Source: Triticum aestivum (lineage: Eukaryota > Streptophyta > Magnoliopsida > Poales > Poaceae). Taken from it: a stretch of DNA of 64,000 nt. The stretch's first letter is position 1. The number at the start of each line of letters is the position of its first letter. Where the stretch lies: NCBI RefSeq assembly GCF_018294505.1, contig NC_057807.1, forward strand, positions 264,721,306 to 264,785,305, given 5' to 3'. Of this stretch, positions 55,071-64,000 are shown in pieces. A model generated the notes under the pieces. The model made no database searches. It worked only from the letters and a program-made list of their open reading frames with translations, and was not told the origin of the DNA. Made by a program: the position numbers and the translations under genes.

Positions 55071-55088
55071 TCCCCGGCAACAGCGCTA
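55071..55088 (-). other. primer-binding site of element C
   Basis: On the minus strand TAGCGCTGTTGCCGGGGA, two mismatches from the Asp-tRNA PBS of Athila elements, located 12 bases from the 5' LTR end. Confidence 0.8.
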
Positions 55089-55099
55089 GAAAAAGGTCT

Positions 55100-56632
55100 T
55101 GATAACCCACAAGTATAGGGGATCAATTGTAGCCTCTTTCGATAACTAAGAGTGTCGAACCCAACGAGGAGCTAAAGGTAGAACAAATATTCCCTCAAGT
55201 TCTATCGACCACCGATACAACTCTACGCACGCTTAACGTTCGCTTTACCTAGAACAAGTATGAAACTAGAAGTACTTTGTAGGTGTTGTTGGATAGGTTT
55301 GCAAGATAATAAAGAGCACGTAAATAAAAAGTAGGGGCTGTTTAGATAAAGAAGCAATAAAGTAAATATAACGAGTGTGGAAAAGTGGTGGTAGGAGTTG
55401 TAAAATTGTCCCTAAGCAATTGACTACTTTACTAGACCGATAGCAAGTTTTATGTGGGAGAGGCATAAGCTAACATACTTTCTCTTCTTGGATCATATGC
55501 ACTTATGATTGGAACTCTAGCAAGCATCCGCAACTACTAAAGATCATTAAAGTAAAAGCCAACCATAGCATTAAAGCATCAAGTCCCCTTTATCCCATAC
55601 GCCACAACCCCTTTACTCGGGTTTATGCTTCTGTCACTCAAGCAACCCACTATAAGCGAATCATGAATGTATTGCAACACCCTACAACGGGAATCCCCCA
55701 CGCTTGCGCAACACGGAGGGCACAATAGGATGGCAACATAACCGCAAGAAAATTAAACCAATCATAGCAATTCACCAATTACCGACAGGACAACGAAAAT
55801 CTACTCAGACATCATAGGATGGCAACACATCATTGGATAATAATATGAAGCATAAAGCACCATGTTCAAGTAGAGGGTACAGCGGGTTGCGAGAGAGTGG
55901 ACCGCTGTAGATAGATGGGGGAAGGTGATGGAGATGTTGGTGAAGATGACGGAGGTGTTGGTGTAGATCGCGGTGATGATGATGGCCCCCGGCGGTGTTC
56001 TGGCGCCACCGGAAGAGAGGGGGAGAGAGCCCCCCCTTCTTCTTCTTCCTTGACCTCCTCCCTAGATGGGAGAAGGGTTTTCCCTCTGGTCTATGGTCTT
56101 CATGGCGTGGGAGGGATGAGAGCCCCTCCGAGATTGGATCTGTCTCTCTTTCTCTCTCTGTTTCTACGTTCCCGGATTCTGCCCTTTCACCGTTTCTTAT
56201 ATATCCGGAGATCCGTAACTCTGATTGGATTGAAACCTTCGCCATGATTTTTCTCCAAAAATTATCTTTCTTGCGGCCAAAGAAGAGCAGTAACCGCCTT
56301 ACGGGGTGCCCACGAGGGTCAGGGGCGCACCTGCCCCCCTGGGGAGCGCCCCTGCCTCGTGGCCCCCTCGGGCACCGTCTCGCGTTGATTCTTCTTCCCA
56401 AATATCACAAATATTCCAAAAATATTCTCCGTCCGTTTTTATCCCGTTTGGACTCTGTTTGGTATGGGCTTTCTGCGGAACATAAAACATGCAACAAATA
56501 GGAACTGGCACTGGGCACTGGATCAGTATGTTAGTCCCAAAAATAATATAAAAAAGTTGCCAAAAGTATATGAAAGTTGTAGAATATTGGCATGGAAAAA
56601 TCAAAAATTATAGATTCGACGGAGACGTATCA
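55100..56632 (-). mobile_element. 5' LTR of element C
   Basis: 1533 bp; plus strand TGATAACCCACAAG…GGAGACGTATCA. On the minus strand it starts like B's LTR but ends like A's (CTTGTGGGTTATCA). A GC-rich hairpin is at about 56300-56380. The sequence after 56632 is element B. The 3' partner is absent. Confidence 0.88.
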
Positions 56633-56877
56633 TGGCGTAACAATATGATTTTGTAGAGATAAGCTCTTTGGCTATGTTATTTTGATAAGACATGATTACT
56701 TTGTTAGTATGCTTGAAGTATTACTATTTTTATGTCAATATGAATTTTTATTTTGAATCATTTGGATTTGAACATTCATGCCACAATAAAGAAGATTACA
56801 TTGAGAAATATGTTAGGTAGCATTCCACATCAAAAATTCTGTTTGTATCATTTACCTACTCGAGGACGAGCAGGAAT
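56633..56877 (+). mobile_element. element B internal domain, right part
   Basis: Non-coding continuation of B after insertion C, leading through 'ctactcgaggacgagcagga' to the PPT. Part of B between 30480 and here appears to have been lost together with C's 3' end. Confidence 0.8.
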
Positions 56878-56893
56878 TAAGCTTGGGAATGCT
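56878..56893 (+). other. polypurine tract of element B
   Basis: TAAGCTTGGGAATGC plus T immediately before the LTR start TGATACGTCTCC at 56894. Confidence 0.85.
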
Positions 56894-58447
56894 TGATACG
56901 TCTCCAACGTATCTATAGTTATTTATTGTTCCATGCTATTATATTACCTGTTTTGGATGTTTAATGGGCTTTATTAAGCACTTTTGTATTATTTTTGGGA
57001 CTAACCTATTAACTGGAGGCCCAGCCCAAATTGTCGTTTTTTGCCTATTTCAATGTTCCGCAGAAAAGGAATATCAAATGGAGTTCAAACGGAATGAAAC
57101 CTTCGGGAGAGTTATTTTTGGAACAAACGCAATCTAGGAGACTTGGAGTGGATGTCAAGAAAGAAACGAGGTGGCCACGAGGCAGGGAGGCGCGCCCCCC
57201 ACCCTCGTGGGCCCCTCGTGGCTCCCCTAACCGACTTCCTTCGCCTATATATACTCTTATACCCTGAAAACATCCAGGGGCACCACAAAACCCTATTTCC
57301 ACCGCCGCAACCTTCTATACCCGTGAGATCCCATCTTGGGGCCTTTTTCGGCGCTCCGCCTGAGGGGGAATCGACCACGGAGGGCTTCTACATCAACACC
57401 ATAGCCTCTCCGATGAAGTGTCGGTAGTTTACCATAGACCTTCGGGTCCATAGTTATTAGCTAGATGGCTTCTTCTCTCTATTTGAATCTCAATACAAAG
57501 TTCTGCTCGATCTTCTTGGAGATCTATTCGATGTAACTCTTTTTGCGGTGTGTTTGTCGAGATCCGATGAATTGTGGGTTTATGAGCAAGATTATCTATG
57601 AGAAATATCTGAATCTCCTCTGAATTATTTTATGTATGATTTGTTATCTTTGCAAGTCTCTTCGAATTATCAGTTTGGTTTGGCCTACTAGATTGATCTT
57701 TATTGCAATGGGAGAAGTTCTTAGCTTTGGGTTCAATCTTGCAGTGTCCTTTCCCAATGACAGCAGGGGCAACAAGGCACGTATTGTATTGTTGCCATCG
57801 AGGATAAAAAGATGGGGTTTATATCATATTGCTTGAGTTTATCCCTCTTCATCATGTCATCTTGCCTAATGTGTTACTCTGTTCTTATGAACTTAATACT
57901 CTAGATGCATGCTGGATAGCAGTTGATGTGTGGAGTAATAGTAGTAGATGCAGAATCATTTTGATCTACTTGTCGCGGACGTGATGCCTATATACATGAT
58001 CATGCCTAGATATTCTCACAACTATGCACTTTTCTATCAATTGCTCGACAGTAATTTGTTCACCCACCGTAATACTTATGCTATCTTGAGAGAAGCCACT
58101 AGTGCAACCTATGGCCCCCGGGTCTATTTTCCATCATATAAGTTTCCGATCTATTTTATTTTGCAATCTTTACTTTACAATCTATATCATGAAAATACCA
58201 AAAATATTTATCTTATTATTATCTCTATCAGATCTCACTTTTGCAAGTGGCCATGAAGGGATTGACAACCCCTTTATCATGTTGGTTGTAAGGTTCTTAT
58301 TTCTTTGTGTAGGTACGAGGGATTTGCGTGTAGCCTCCTACTAGATTGATACGTTGGTTCTCAAAAACTGAGGGAAATACTTACTCTACTTTGCTGCATC
58401 ACCTTTCCTCTTCAAGGGAAAACCAACGCAGTGCTTAAGAGGTAGCA
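56894..58447 (+). mobile_element. 3' LTR of element B
   Basis: 1554 bp, ends GAGGTAGCA, followed by ACCAC (58448-58452) and the interrupted integrase of A. A GC-rich hairpin (about 57169-57225) precedes TATATATA (57246-57253). Confidence 0.92.
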
Positions 58448-58452
58448 ACCAC

Positions 58453-59040
58453 TAGACTGAGGATGATAAGGACATGCAATTCTATGATTAACATCATACT
58501 TAGCAAGCATTTTACGGAAAGCACCATGAATAAAATGTGAACCACCATCGGTCATTAAATATCTAGGGACTCCAAACCTCGGAAAAATAACTTCTTTAAG
58601 CATCTTAATAGAAGTGTTATGATCAGCACTACTAGTTGGAATAGCTTCTAACCACTTAGTAACGTAATCAACATCAACTAAAATATGTGTATGCCCATTA
58701 GAGGAAGGAAAAGGTCCCATATAATCAAAGCCCCAAACATCAAATTGTTCAATAACAAGTGAATAATTCATAGGCATTTCCCGACATCTGCTAATATTAC
58801 CAATTCTTTGACATTGATCACAAGACAAGGCAAACTTACGAGCATCCTTAAAGAGAGTGGGCCAATAGAAACCGGATTGCAATACCTTATGTGCAGTTCT
58901 ATCTCCAGCATGGTGTCCTGTGTAAGACTCGGAGTGGCACTTGCTTAGGACATGTTCCTGTTCATGCTTAGGTACACAACGTCTAATAACACCATCTACT
59001 CGTTCTTTATAAAGGTGTGGGTCATCCCAGAAGTAATGTC
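58453..59040 (-). pseudogene. Element A integrase, N-terminal and catalytic part
   Basis: On the minus strand the frame carries an HHCC-type zinc-binding region (…CHSESYTGHHAGDRTAHK…, CDQCQ), then the catalytic core with FDYMGPFPSSNG (first Asp) and YLMTDGGSHF (second Asp), and breaks at HPQSSG, where B inserted. It resumes at 25336 with the segment holding the third acidic residue. The domain content and the missing chromodomain fit Athila. The frame itself is open over this piece. Confidence 0.88.
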
Positions 59041-59045
59041 TTAAA

Positions 59046-60598
59046 TCATAAACTTTTTCTTTTGCTGGTATGTGAAACTAGGTGGTATAAATTTAGCAAC
59101 AATATGATTAGCATAATCAGCATACCATGGAGTAAAGCATTTATGACATTTAATTGTTCATCAGGAAAGCTATCATCAATAGGTAGTGGGTCATCAAGAA
59201 CATTTTCTAACCTAGACAAGTTGTCTGCAACGGAGTTCTCAACTCCCTTTCTATCAATAATATGCAAATCAAATTCTTGTAGCAAGAGAACCTATGTAAT
59301 AAGTCTAGGTTTAGCATCTTTCTTTTTCATAAGATATTTGATGATAGCAGCATGATCAGTGTGAATAGTTACTTTGGAATCAACAATATAAGGTCTGAAC
59401 TTATCACATGCAAATACAACTGCTAAAAATTCGTTTTCAGTGGTAGCATAATTTCTCTGGGCACTGTCTAGAGTTTTACTAGCATATTGGATAACATTTA
59501 ATTTCTTATCAACTATTTGTCCTAGAACAGAACCAACAACATAATCACTAGCATCACACATAATTACAAAGGGTAAATTCCAATCAGGTGGATGAACAAT
59601 AGGAGCAAAAACCAAGGCTTTCTTAAGTATTTCAGATGCTTCTACACAATCATCATCAAAACCAAAAGGAACATCTTTTTGCAAGAGATTAGTGAGAGGC
59701 CTAGAAATTTTAGAGAAGTCTTTAATAAACCTCCTATAGAAACTAGCATGACCAAGGAAACTTCTTATACCTTTGATATCTTTAGGACACAGCATCTTTT
59801 CAATAGCATCTACTTTACCTTTATCAACTTCAATACCTCTTTTGGAAACTCTATTCCCCAAGACAATACCTCCATTAACCATAAAGTGGCACTTCTCCCA
59901 ATTCAAGACAAGATTAGTTTCTTCACATCTCTGCAAAACTCGGTCCAGGTTGCTTAAGCAATCATCAAAAGAAGTTCCATAAATGGAGAAATCATCCATG
60001 AAAACCTCAGCAATCTTTTCACAGAAGTCAGAGAATATAGCAGTCATACATCTTTGAAAGGTAGCAGGTGCATTGCATAGACCAAAAGACATACGTCTAT
60101 AAGCAAAGGTACCGAAAAGGCAAGTAACAGTAGTTTTCCCTTGATCCTCTTTCGACACGGGTATTTGAGAGAAACCAGAATAATCATCTAGAAAGCAAAA
60201 ATGAGTATGTTTCGATAGTCTTTCTAGCATTTGATCAATAAAAGGTAGAGGGTAATGATCTTTTCTAGTAGCTTTATTTAATTGCGAAAATGAGTTACCA
60301 TTCTATAACCTGTAACAATTCTTTGAGGAATCAATTCATTCTTATCATTAGGAACAACAGTAATACCTCCCTTCTTAGGGGCACAATGAACAAGACTTAC
60401 CCATTGACTATCAACAATAGGATAAATTATACCTGCCTCCAGAAGCTTTAGTATTTCATTTCTTACCACTTCTTTCATCTTCGGATTTAACCATCGTTGA
60501 TGATCAACAACTGGTTTAGCATATTTCTCCAGCTTAATTTTATGCTGACATAGAGTGGGACTAATGCCCTTAAGATCATCGAGAGTATATAGTGGCAC
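59046..60598 (-). pseudogene. Element A reverse transcriptase and RNase H
   Basis: Several frames joined by frameshifts: 60598-60278 (YTLDDLKGISP…, AGIIYPIVDSQWVS), 60230-59292 (RT core with MSFGLCNAPATFQ and active site FMDDFS, then SFLGHASFYRRFIKDFS and RNase H CDASDYVVGSVLGQ, YATTENEFLAVVFA, HTDHAAI), 59285-59046 (…LQEFDLHIIDRKG…LSRLEN). A frameshift near 60260 removes the FDFRK-type region from the reading frame, and more breaks lie near 59290 and 59046. The enzyme is not made from this copy. Confidence 0.9.
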
Positions 60599-61541
60599 GA
60601 TGTTTCTTTAGAGTTTTCAATAATTTCTTTTCTTCATGCTCTGAAAGGTTAGCAATAATAATAACATCATATATCTTCCTTTCATCAAGATAAGCATATT
60701 TCAGAGTATCAGGTAATTGTTTAAGCTCAAACACAAGATCGCCCTTAGGTGGAGGAGGTTCCCTAAGGATTTCAATAGACAAATTGTGTTTCAAAATAGG
60801 TCCTTGATTAAAGAATACTTCATATATTTCCCTTCTTTCATTCATAAACACATCATTTTCATGGTCTAGCAAATTTGTTCTAAAGGATCATTAGGAGGCA
60901 CGGCAATAGAAGCAAGACCAATAATTTCATCCTTATTAGGCCATTCTTTATCATGGGGTTTCCTACGAAATTTAGAGAAATTAAAATCATGAGACATATC
61001 CCCTAATCCAACAGTAACCATGTATTTCTCGCAGTCTATCTTAGCATTAACAGTATTCAAGAAAGGTCTACCAAATATAATGGGACAAAAATTATCTTGT
61101 GGGGAAGCAAGAACAAGAAAATCAGTAGGATATTTTATCTTCCCACACAAGACTTCAACATTTCTGACAATCCCAATTGGTGATATAGTATCTCTATTAG
61201 CAAGCTTAATAGTAACATCAATATCTTCTACCTCAGCAGGTGCAATATCATTCATAATTTCTTTATATAAGGTATACGGAATTGCACTCACACTAGCACC
61301 CACATCACATAAGCCATGATAACAATGATATCCTATTTTAACAGAAACAACAAAGCATGACAAGAACAGGTCTATGTTTATCTTTCATATCAGGTTTGGC
61401 AATTCTAGCAGCTTCATCACAGAAATAAATAACATGCCCATCAATATTATCAACCAAGAGATCTTTAACCATAGCAATACTAGGTTCAACTTTAATTTGC
61501 TCATAGGGTTTGGGTGTTCTAATATTACTTTTGTTGACCAC
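60576..61541 (-). pseudogene. Element A protease and linker
   Basis: Frames 61541-61338, 61363-60866 and 60872-60576 overlap with shifts. The aspartic protease signature appears as GLCDVGASVSAIPY (DVGA instead of the common DTGA/DIGA), with IIFGRPFLNT near the end, followed by a linker rich in Glu/Pro that leads to RT. In Athila elements gag, protease and pol form one long ORF; here at least three frameshifts separate the parts. Confidence 0.85.
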
Positions 61542-61568
61542 GTTGAAGCTTTAGCATGATCCTTTATT

Positions 61569-62517
61569 CTAACAGGGATGGTGGTTCTCAATATAAGTAG
61601 TAGGAACAATAGGATCAACATTATAAGTAATAGTTTCTTCTTCAACTTTAACAGGTTCAACTATTTTAAGTTCAATGGGAAGATTATATTTAAACCACTT
61701 CTCCTTAGGGAGATCAACATGAGTAGCAAAAGATTCACGGAAAGAAGCTACTATCTCAGAGTTAAGTCCATATTTAGTGCTAAAATCACGAAAAGCATCG
61801 GTATCCATAAAAGATTTAACACAATCAAACTTAAGGTTTATACCTGACTCTTTACCTTCGTTGAGTTCCCAATCTTCAGATTTGCGTTTAATTATTTCCA
61901 ATAAATCCCATTTGAATTCAATATCCTTCTTCATATAGGAACCAATACAAGAAGTATCGAGCATAGATCGATCATTATGAGAAAGCCGAGCATAAAAAAT
62001 TTGAATAATAATTTCTCTTGAAAGCTCATGATTGGGGCATGAATATAACATTGACTTAAGCCTCCCCCAAGGTTGAGTGATACTTTCTCCTTCACTAGGC
62101 CAAAAATTATATATATAATTCCGATCACAATGAACCAGATGCATAGGATAAAACTTCTGATGAAATTCCAATTTCAATCGGTTGTAGTTCCATGATCCAA
62201 TATCATCCAATAGCCTATACCATGTTAATGCATTTCCCTTCAAAGATAAAGGGAAGACCTTCTTCTTGACAACATCCTCAGTCTTACCTGCAAGCTTAAA
62301 TAATCCACAAACTTCATCCACATATATAGATTAGGTGCATATCGGGATGTAATGTTCCATCTCCTGCATAAGGATTAGCTAGCAGTTTCTCTATCATACC
62401 CGAAGGAATTTCATAGTAAATATTTTCAGTAGGTGCAGTAGGTTGAGGAGCAACTCTTTGCTCTTCCGGTCGAGGTGAAGATACCCCGAACAAGCCCCTC
62501 AAAGGATTATTTTCCAT
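61569..62517 (-). pseudogene. Element A gag
   Basis: ATG 62517 (MENNPLRGLFGV…) begins a 67-codon frame; a frameshift near 62320 moves the reading to 62321-61569 (250 codons). The second part is the gag core (…FPLSLKGNALTWYRLLDDIG…, …PSEGESITQPWGRLKSML…). It ends at a stop near 61569. No CCHC zinc knuckle is visible, which is usual for this Athila gag type. The start is the first ATG after the PBS. Confidence 0.85.
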
Positions 62518-62600
62518 AGTAACAAGTGACAGTAAATTTCAGCACACTATATAAATGTTTCCTTACCAAATTTCACTTACCAAAGGTGCTTCACTCCCCA

Positions 62601-62606
62601 GCGCCA
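62601..62606 (-). other. primer-binding site core of element A
   Basis: On the minus strand TGGCGC lies a dozen bases inside the 5' LTR end and continues as TGGGGAG; compared with the Asp-tRNA PBS in B and C the middle bases are missing. It is probably a decayed Asp PBS. Confidence 0.55.
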
Positions 62607-62617
62607 GTAAAGAGTCT

Positions 62618-64000
62618 TGATGACTCACAAGTATAGGGGATCTATCGTAGTCCTTTCAGTAAGTAAGAGTGTCGAACCCAACGACGAGCAGAAGGAAATG
62701 ACAAGTGGTTTTCAGCAAGGTATTCTCTGCAAGCACTGAAATTATCGGTAACAGATAGTTTTGTGATAAGATAAATCGTAATAGGTAACAAGTAAATAAA
62801 GTAACTAAGGTGTAGCAAGCTGTCCCAATCCTTTTTGTAGCAAAGGACAAGCCTAGACAAACTCTTATATAAAGCAAAGCGCTCCTGAGGACACATGGGA
62901 ATTGTTGTCAAGTTAGTTTTAATCATCCTCATATGATCCGCGTCCGTTACTTTGATAATTTGATATGTGGGTGGACTGGTGCTTGGGTGCTTCCCTTCCT
63001 TGGACAAGGCTCCCACTTATGATTAACCCCTCTCGCAAGCATCCGCAACTACGAAAGAAGTATTAAGGTAAACCTAACCATAGCATGAAATATATGGATC
63101 CAAATCAGCCCCTTACGAAGCAATGCATAAACTAGGGTTTAAGCTTCTGTTACTCTAGCAACCCATCATATACTTATTACTTACCAATGCATTCCCCTAG
63201 GCCCAAATAATGGTGAAGTATCTTGTAGTCGACGTTCACATAACACCACTAGAGGACAGACAACATACATCTCATCAAAATATCAAACGAATACCATATT
63301 CACATGATTACTTATAACAAGACTTCTCCCATGTCCTCAGGAACAAACGTAACTACTCACAAAACATATTTATAATCAAGATCAGATGAGTATTAATTAA
63401 CATTAAGGATCTGAAAATATAATCTTCCACCGGATAAACCAACTAGCATCAACCACAAGGAGTAATCATCACTACTAGCAACCCACAGGTACCAATCTGA
63501 GGTTTTGCGACCAAGATCGAATACAAGAGATGAACTAGGGTTTGAGAGGAGATGGTGCTGGTGAATATGTTGATGGAGATTGGCCCCCTCTCGATGAGAG
63601 GATCGATGGTGATGATGATGGCGACGATTTCCCCCTCCTGGAGGGATGTTTCCCCGGCAGAACAGCTCCGCTAGAGCCCTAGATTGGTTCTGCCCAGGTC
63701 CCGCCTCGAGACGGCAGCGCCTCGTCCCGAAAGCTTCTCTCTGATTATTTTTTCAGGTCAAAACACACCATATAGCCAAAGATGGGCACCGGAGGCCTGC
63801 CAGGGGCCCACAAGGTCGGGGGCGCACCTAGGGGGGTAGGGTGCGCCCTCCACCCTTGTGGCTGGCTGGTGGGCCCCCTCTGGTACTTTCTCGCCCAATA
63901 TTTTTTATATATTCCAAAAACATGCTCCGTGAAGTTTCAGGACTTCTCGAGTTGTACAGAATAGGTCTCTAATATTTGCTCCTTTTACAGTCCAGAATTC
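62618..64000 (-). mobile_element. 5' LTR of element A (cut by the window end)
   Basis: Partner of 9739-11251; 1383 of about 1513 bp are inside the window. A GC-rich hairpin lies at about 63800-63880. Same landmarks in the same order; about 8% divergence over the first 141 bp. Confidence 0.9.

Larger units (their letters stand above)
30481..56632 (-). mobile_element. Element C: non-autonomous Athila-type element, 3' end missing, split by D and E
   Basis: Minus strand. The 5' LTR (55100-56632), an Asp-type PBS and a broken orphan ORF are present. The internal domain continues at 52944-53898, 39650-40515 and 30481-31128, interrupted by E and D. It stops at 30481 within sequence that in B lies well before the PPT, so the end of the internal domain, the PPT and the 3' LTR are gone, together with some B sequence. 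The internal domain is homologous to B's but the ORF is different. Confidence 0.85.
25342..58447 (+). mobile_element. Element B: non-autonomous Athila-type element, split by element C
   Basis: Flanked by ACCAC (25337-25341, 58448-58452) inside the integrase of A. LTRs of 1549 and 1554 bp start TGATACGTCTCC and end GGTAGCA (one base changed in the 5' copy). An Asp-tRNA-type PBS, one orphan ORF (27095-27937), a long non-coding internal domain and a PPT (56878-56892) follow in plus orientation. No gag, RT or integrase is present, so it would need a helper, presumably an Athila relative. Element C interrupts it between 30480 and 56633. The first ~140 bp of the LTRs differ by about 4% plus small indels. 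Confidence 0.9.
9739..64000 (-). mobile_element. Element A: Athila-type Ty3/gypsy element, host of all later insertions
   Basis: The 3' LTR (9739-11251) and the 5' LTR (from 62618, cut by the window end) are clearly the same LTR: both begin TGATGAC(C/T)..CACAAGTATAGGGG-like on the plus strand and stay alignable over their length. Between them, once H and B are removed, lie gag, protease, RT, RNase H and integrase in that order on the minus strand, then an extra ORF in the env position and a PPT. No chromodomain is present, and the RT/RNase H sequence is of the Athila kind. The first 141 bp of the two LTRs differ at about 11 positions (~8%), making A the oldest datable element here. Confidence 0.9.

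Noticed and set aside
57031..57427. Short open frames in B's LTRs (also at 25431-25820)
   Set aside because: They occur in both LTRs, overlap the hairpin and TATA region, and look like chance frames in regulatory sequence.
1..64000. CRISPR arrays, bacterial operons, riboswitches or defence islands
   Set aside because: No regularly spaced direct repeats with unique spacers and no bacterial gene organisation; introns, LTRs, plant tRNA-type PBSs and TATA boxes show a plant nuclear genome.

Overview
The window is intergenic DNA from a large grass genome, most likely a Triticeae species (wheat, Aegilops, barley or rye). I infer this from the LTR-retrotransposon types present, which I recognise as Triticeae-like, and from the density of nested insertion. 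I found no host protein-coding gene, no rRNA, no convincing functional tRNA and no CRISPR array. Almost all of the 64 kb is explained by LTR retrotransposons of the Ty3/gypsy superfamily stacked inside one another. Element letters A-H are my labels; element boundaries come from terminal TG...CA, 5-bp target-site duplications (TSDs), primer-binding sites (PBS) and polypurine tracts (PPT) read directly from the sequence.

Layout. 1-298: truncated LTR remnant. 299-9595: element F, a LARD-like element (non-coding internal domain, ~5.1 kb 3' LTR) whose 3' LTR holds a 1.58-kb solo LTR (4393-5973, TSD GTGCC) and a tRNA-like pol III module (6146-6236). 9596-9738: 143 bp unassigned. From 9739 to beyond the window end: element A, an old Athila-type element on the minus strand, with its 3' LTR at 9739-11251 and its 5' LTR starting at 62618. 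A is split by two insertions: H (13612-24827, chromodomain gypsy, minus strand, TSD ACCAC) and B (25342-58447, non-autonomous Athila-type, plus strand, TSD ACCAC). B is split by C (30481-56632, non-autonomous Athila-type, minus strand, 3' end lost). C in turn holds D (31129-39649, gag-only Tat-type, minus strand, TSD ACGGG) and E (40516-52943, Tat-type with complete but broken gag-pol, plus strand, TSD AAGAT). The nesting order is therefore A > B > C > {D, E}. Hand counts of LTR divergence over short stretches agree: A about 8%, B and H about 4%, D and E about 2%.

How the parts work. A, E and H carry decayed gag-pol genes (protease, reverse transcriptase, RNase H, integrase). B and C carry one unrelated orphan ORF each plus long non-coding internal domains, and would depend on an Athila helper for reverse transcription. 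D has gag-protease only. D and E each carry an intron-containing gene on the opposite strand between gag(-pol) and the 3' LTR, each with its own TATA box. No coding element looks intact: every autonomous polyprotein has nonsense codons or frameshifts.

Most interesting points: the antisense genes in D and E; a 330-bp piece of flanking host copied into H next to its 3' LTR; a ~650-bp inverted repeat at the B/C junction; PPT-like copies and perfect hairpins in the middle of B and C; a GC-rich hairpin just upstream of the TATA box in the B-type LTRs, with counterparts in A and C; and a run of C-to-T-type nonsense codons in E.
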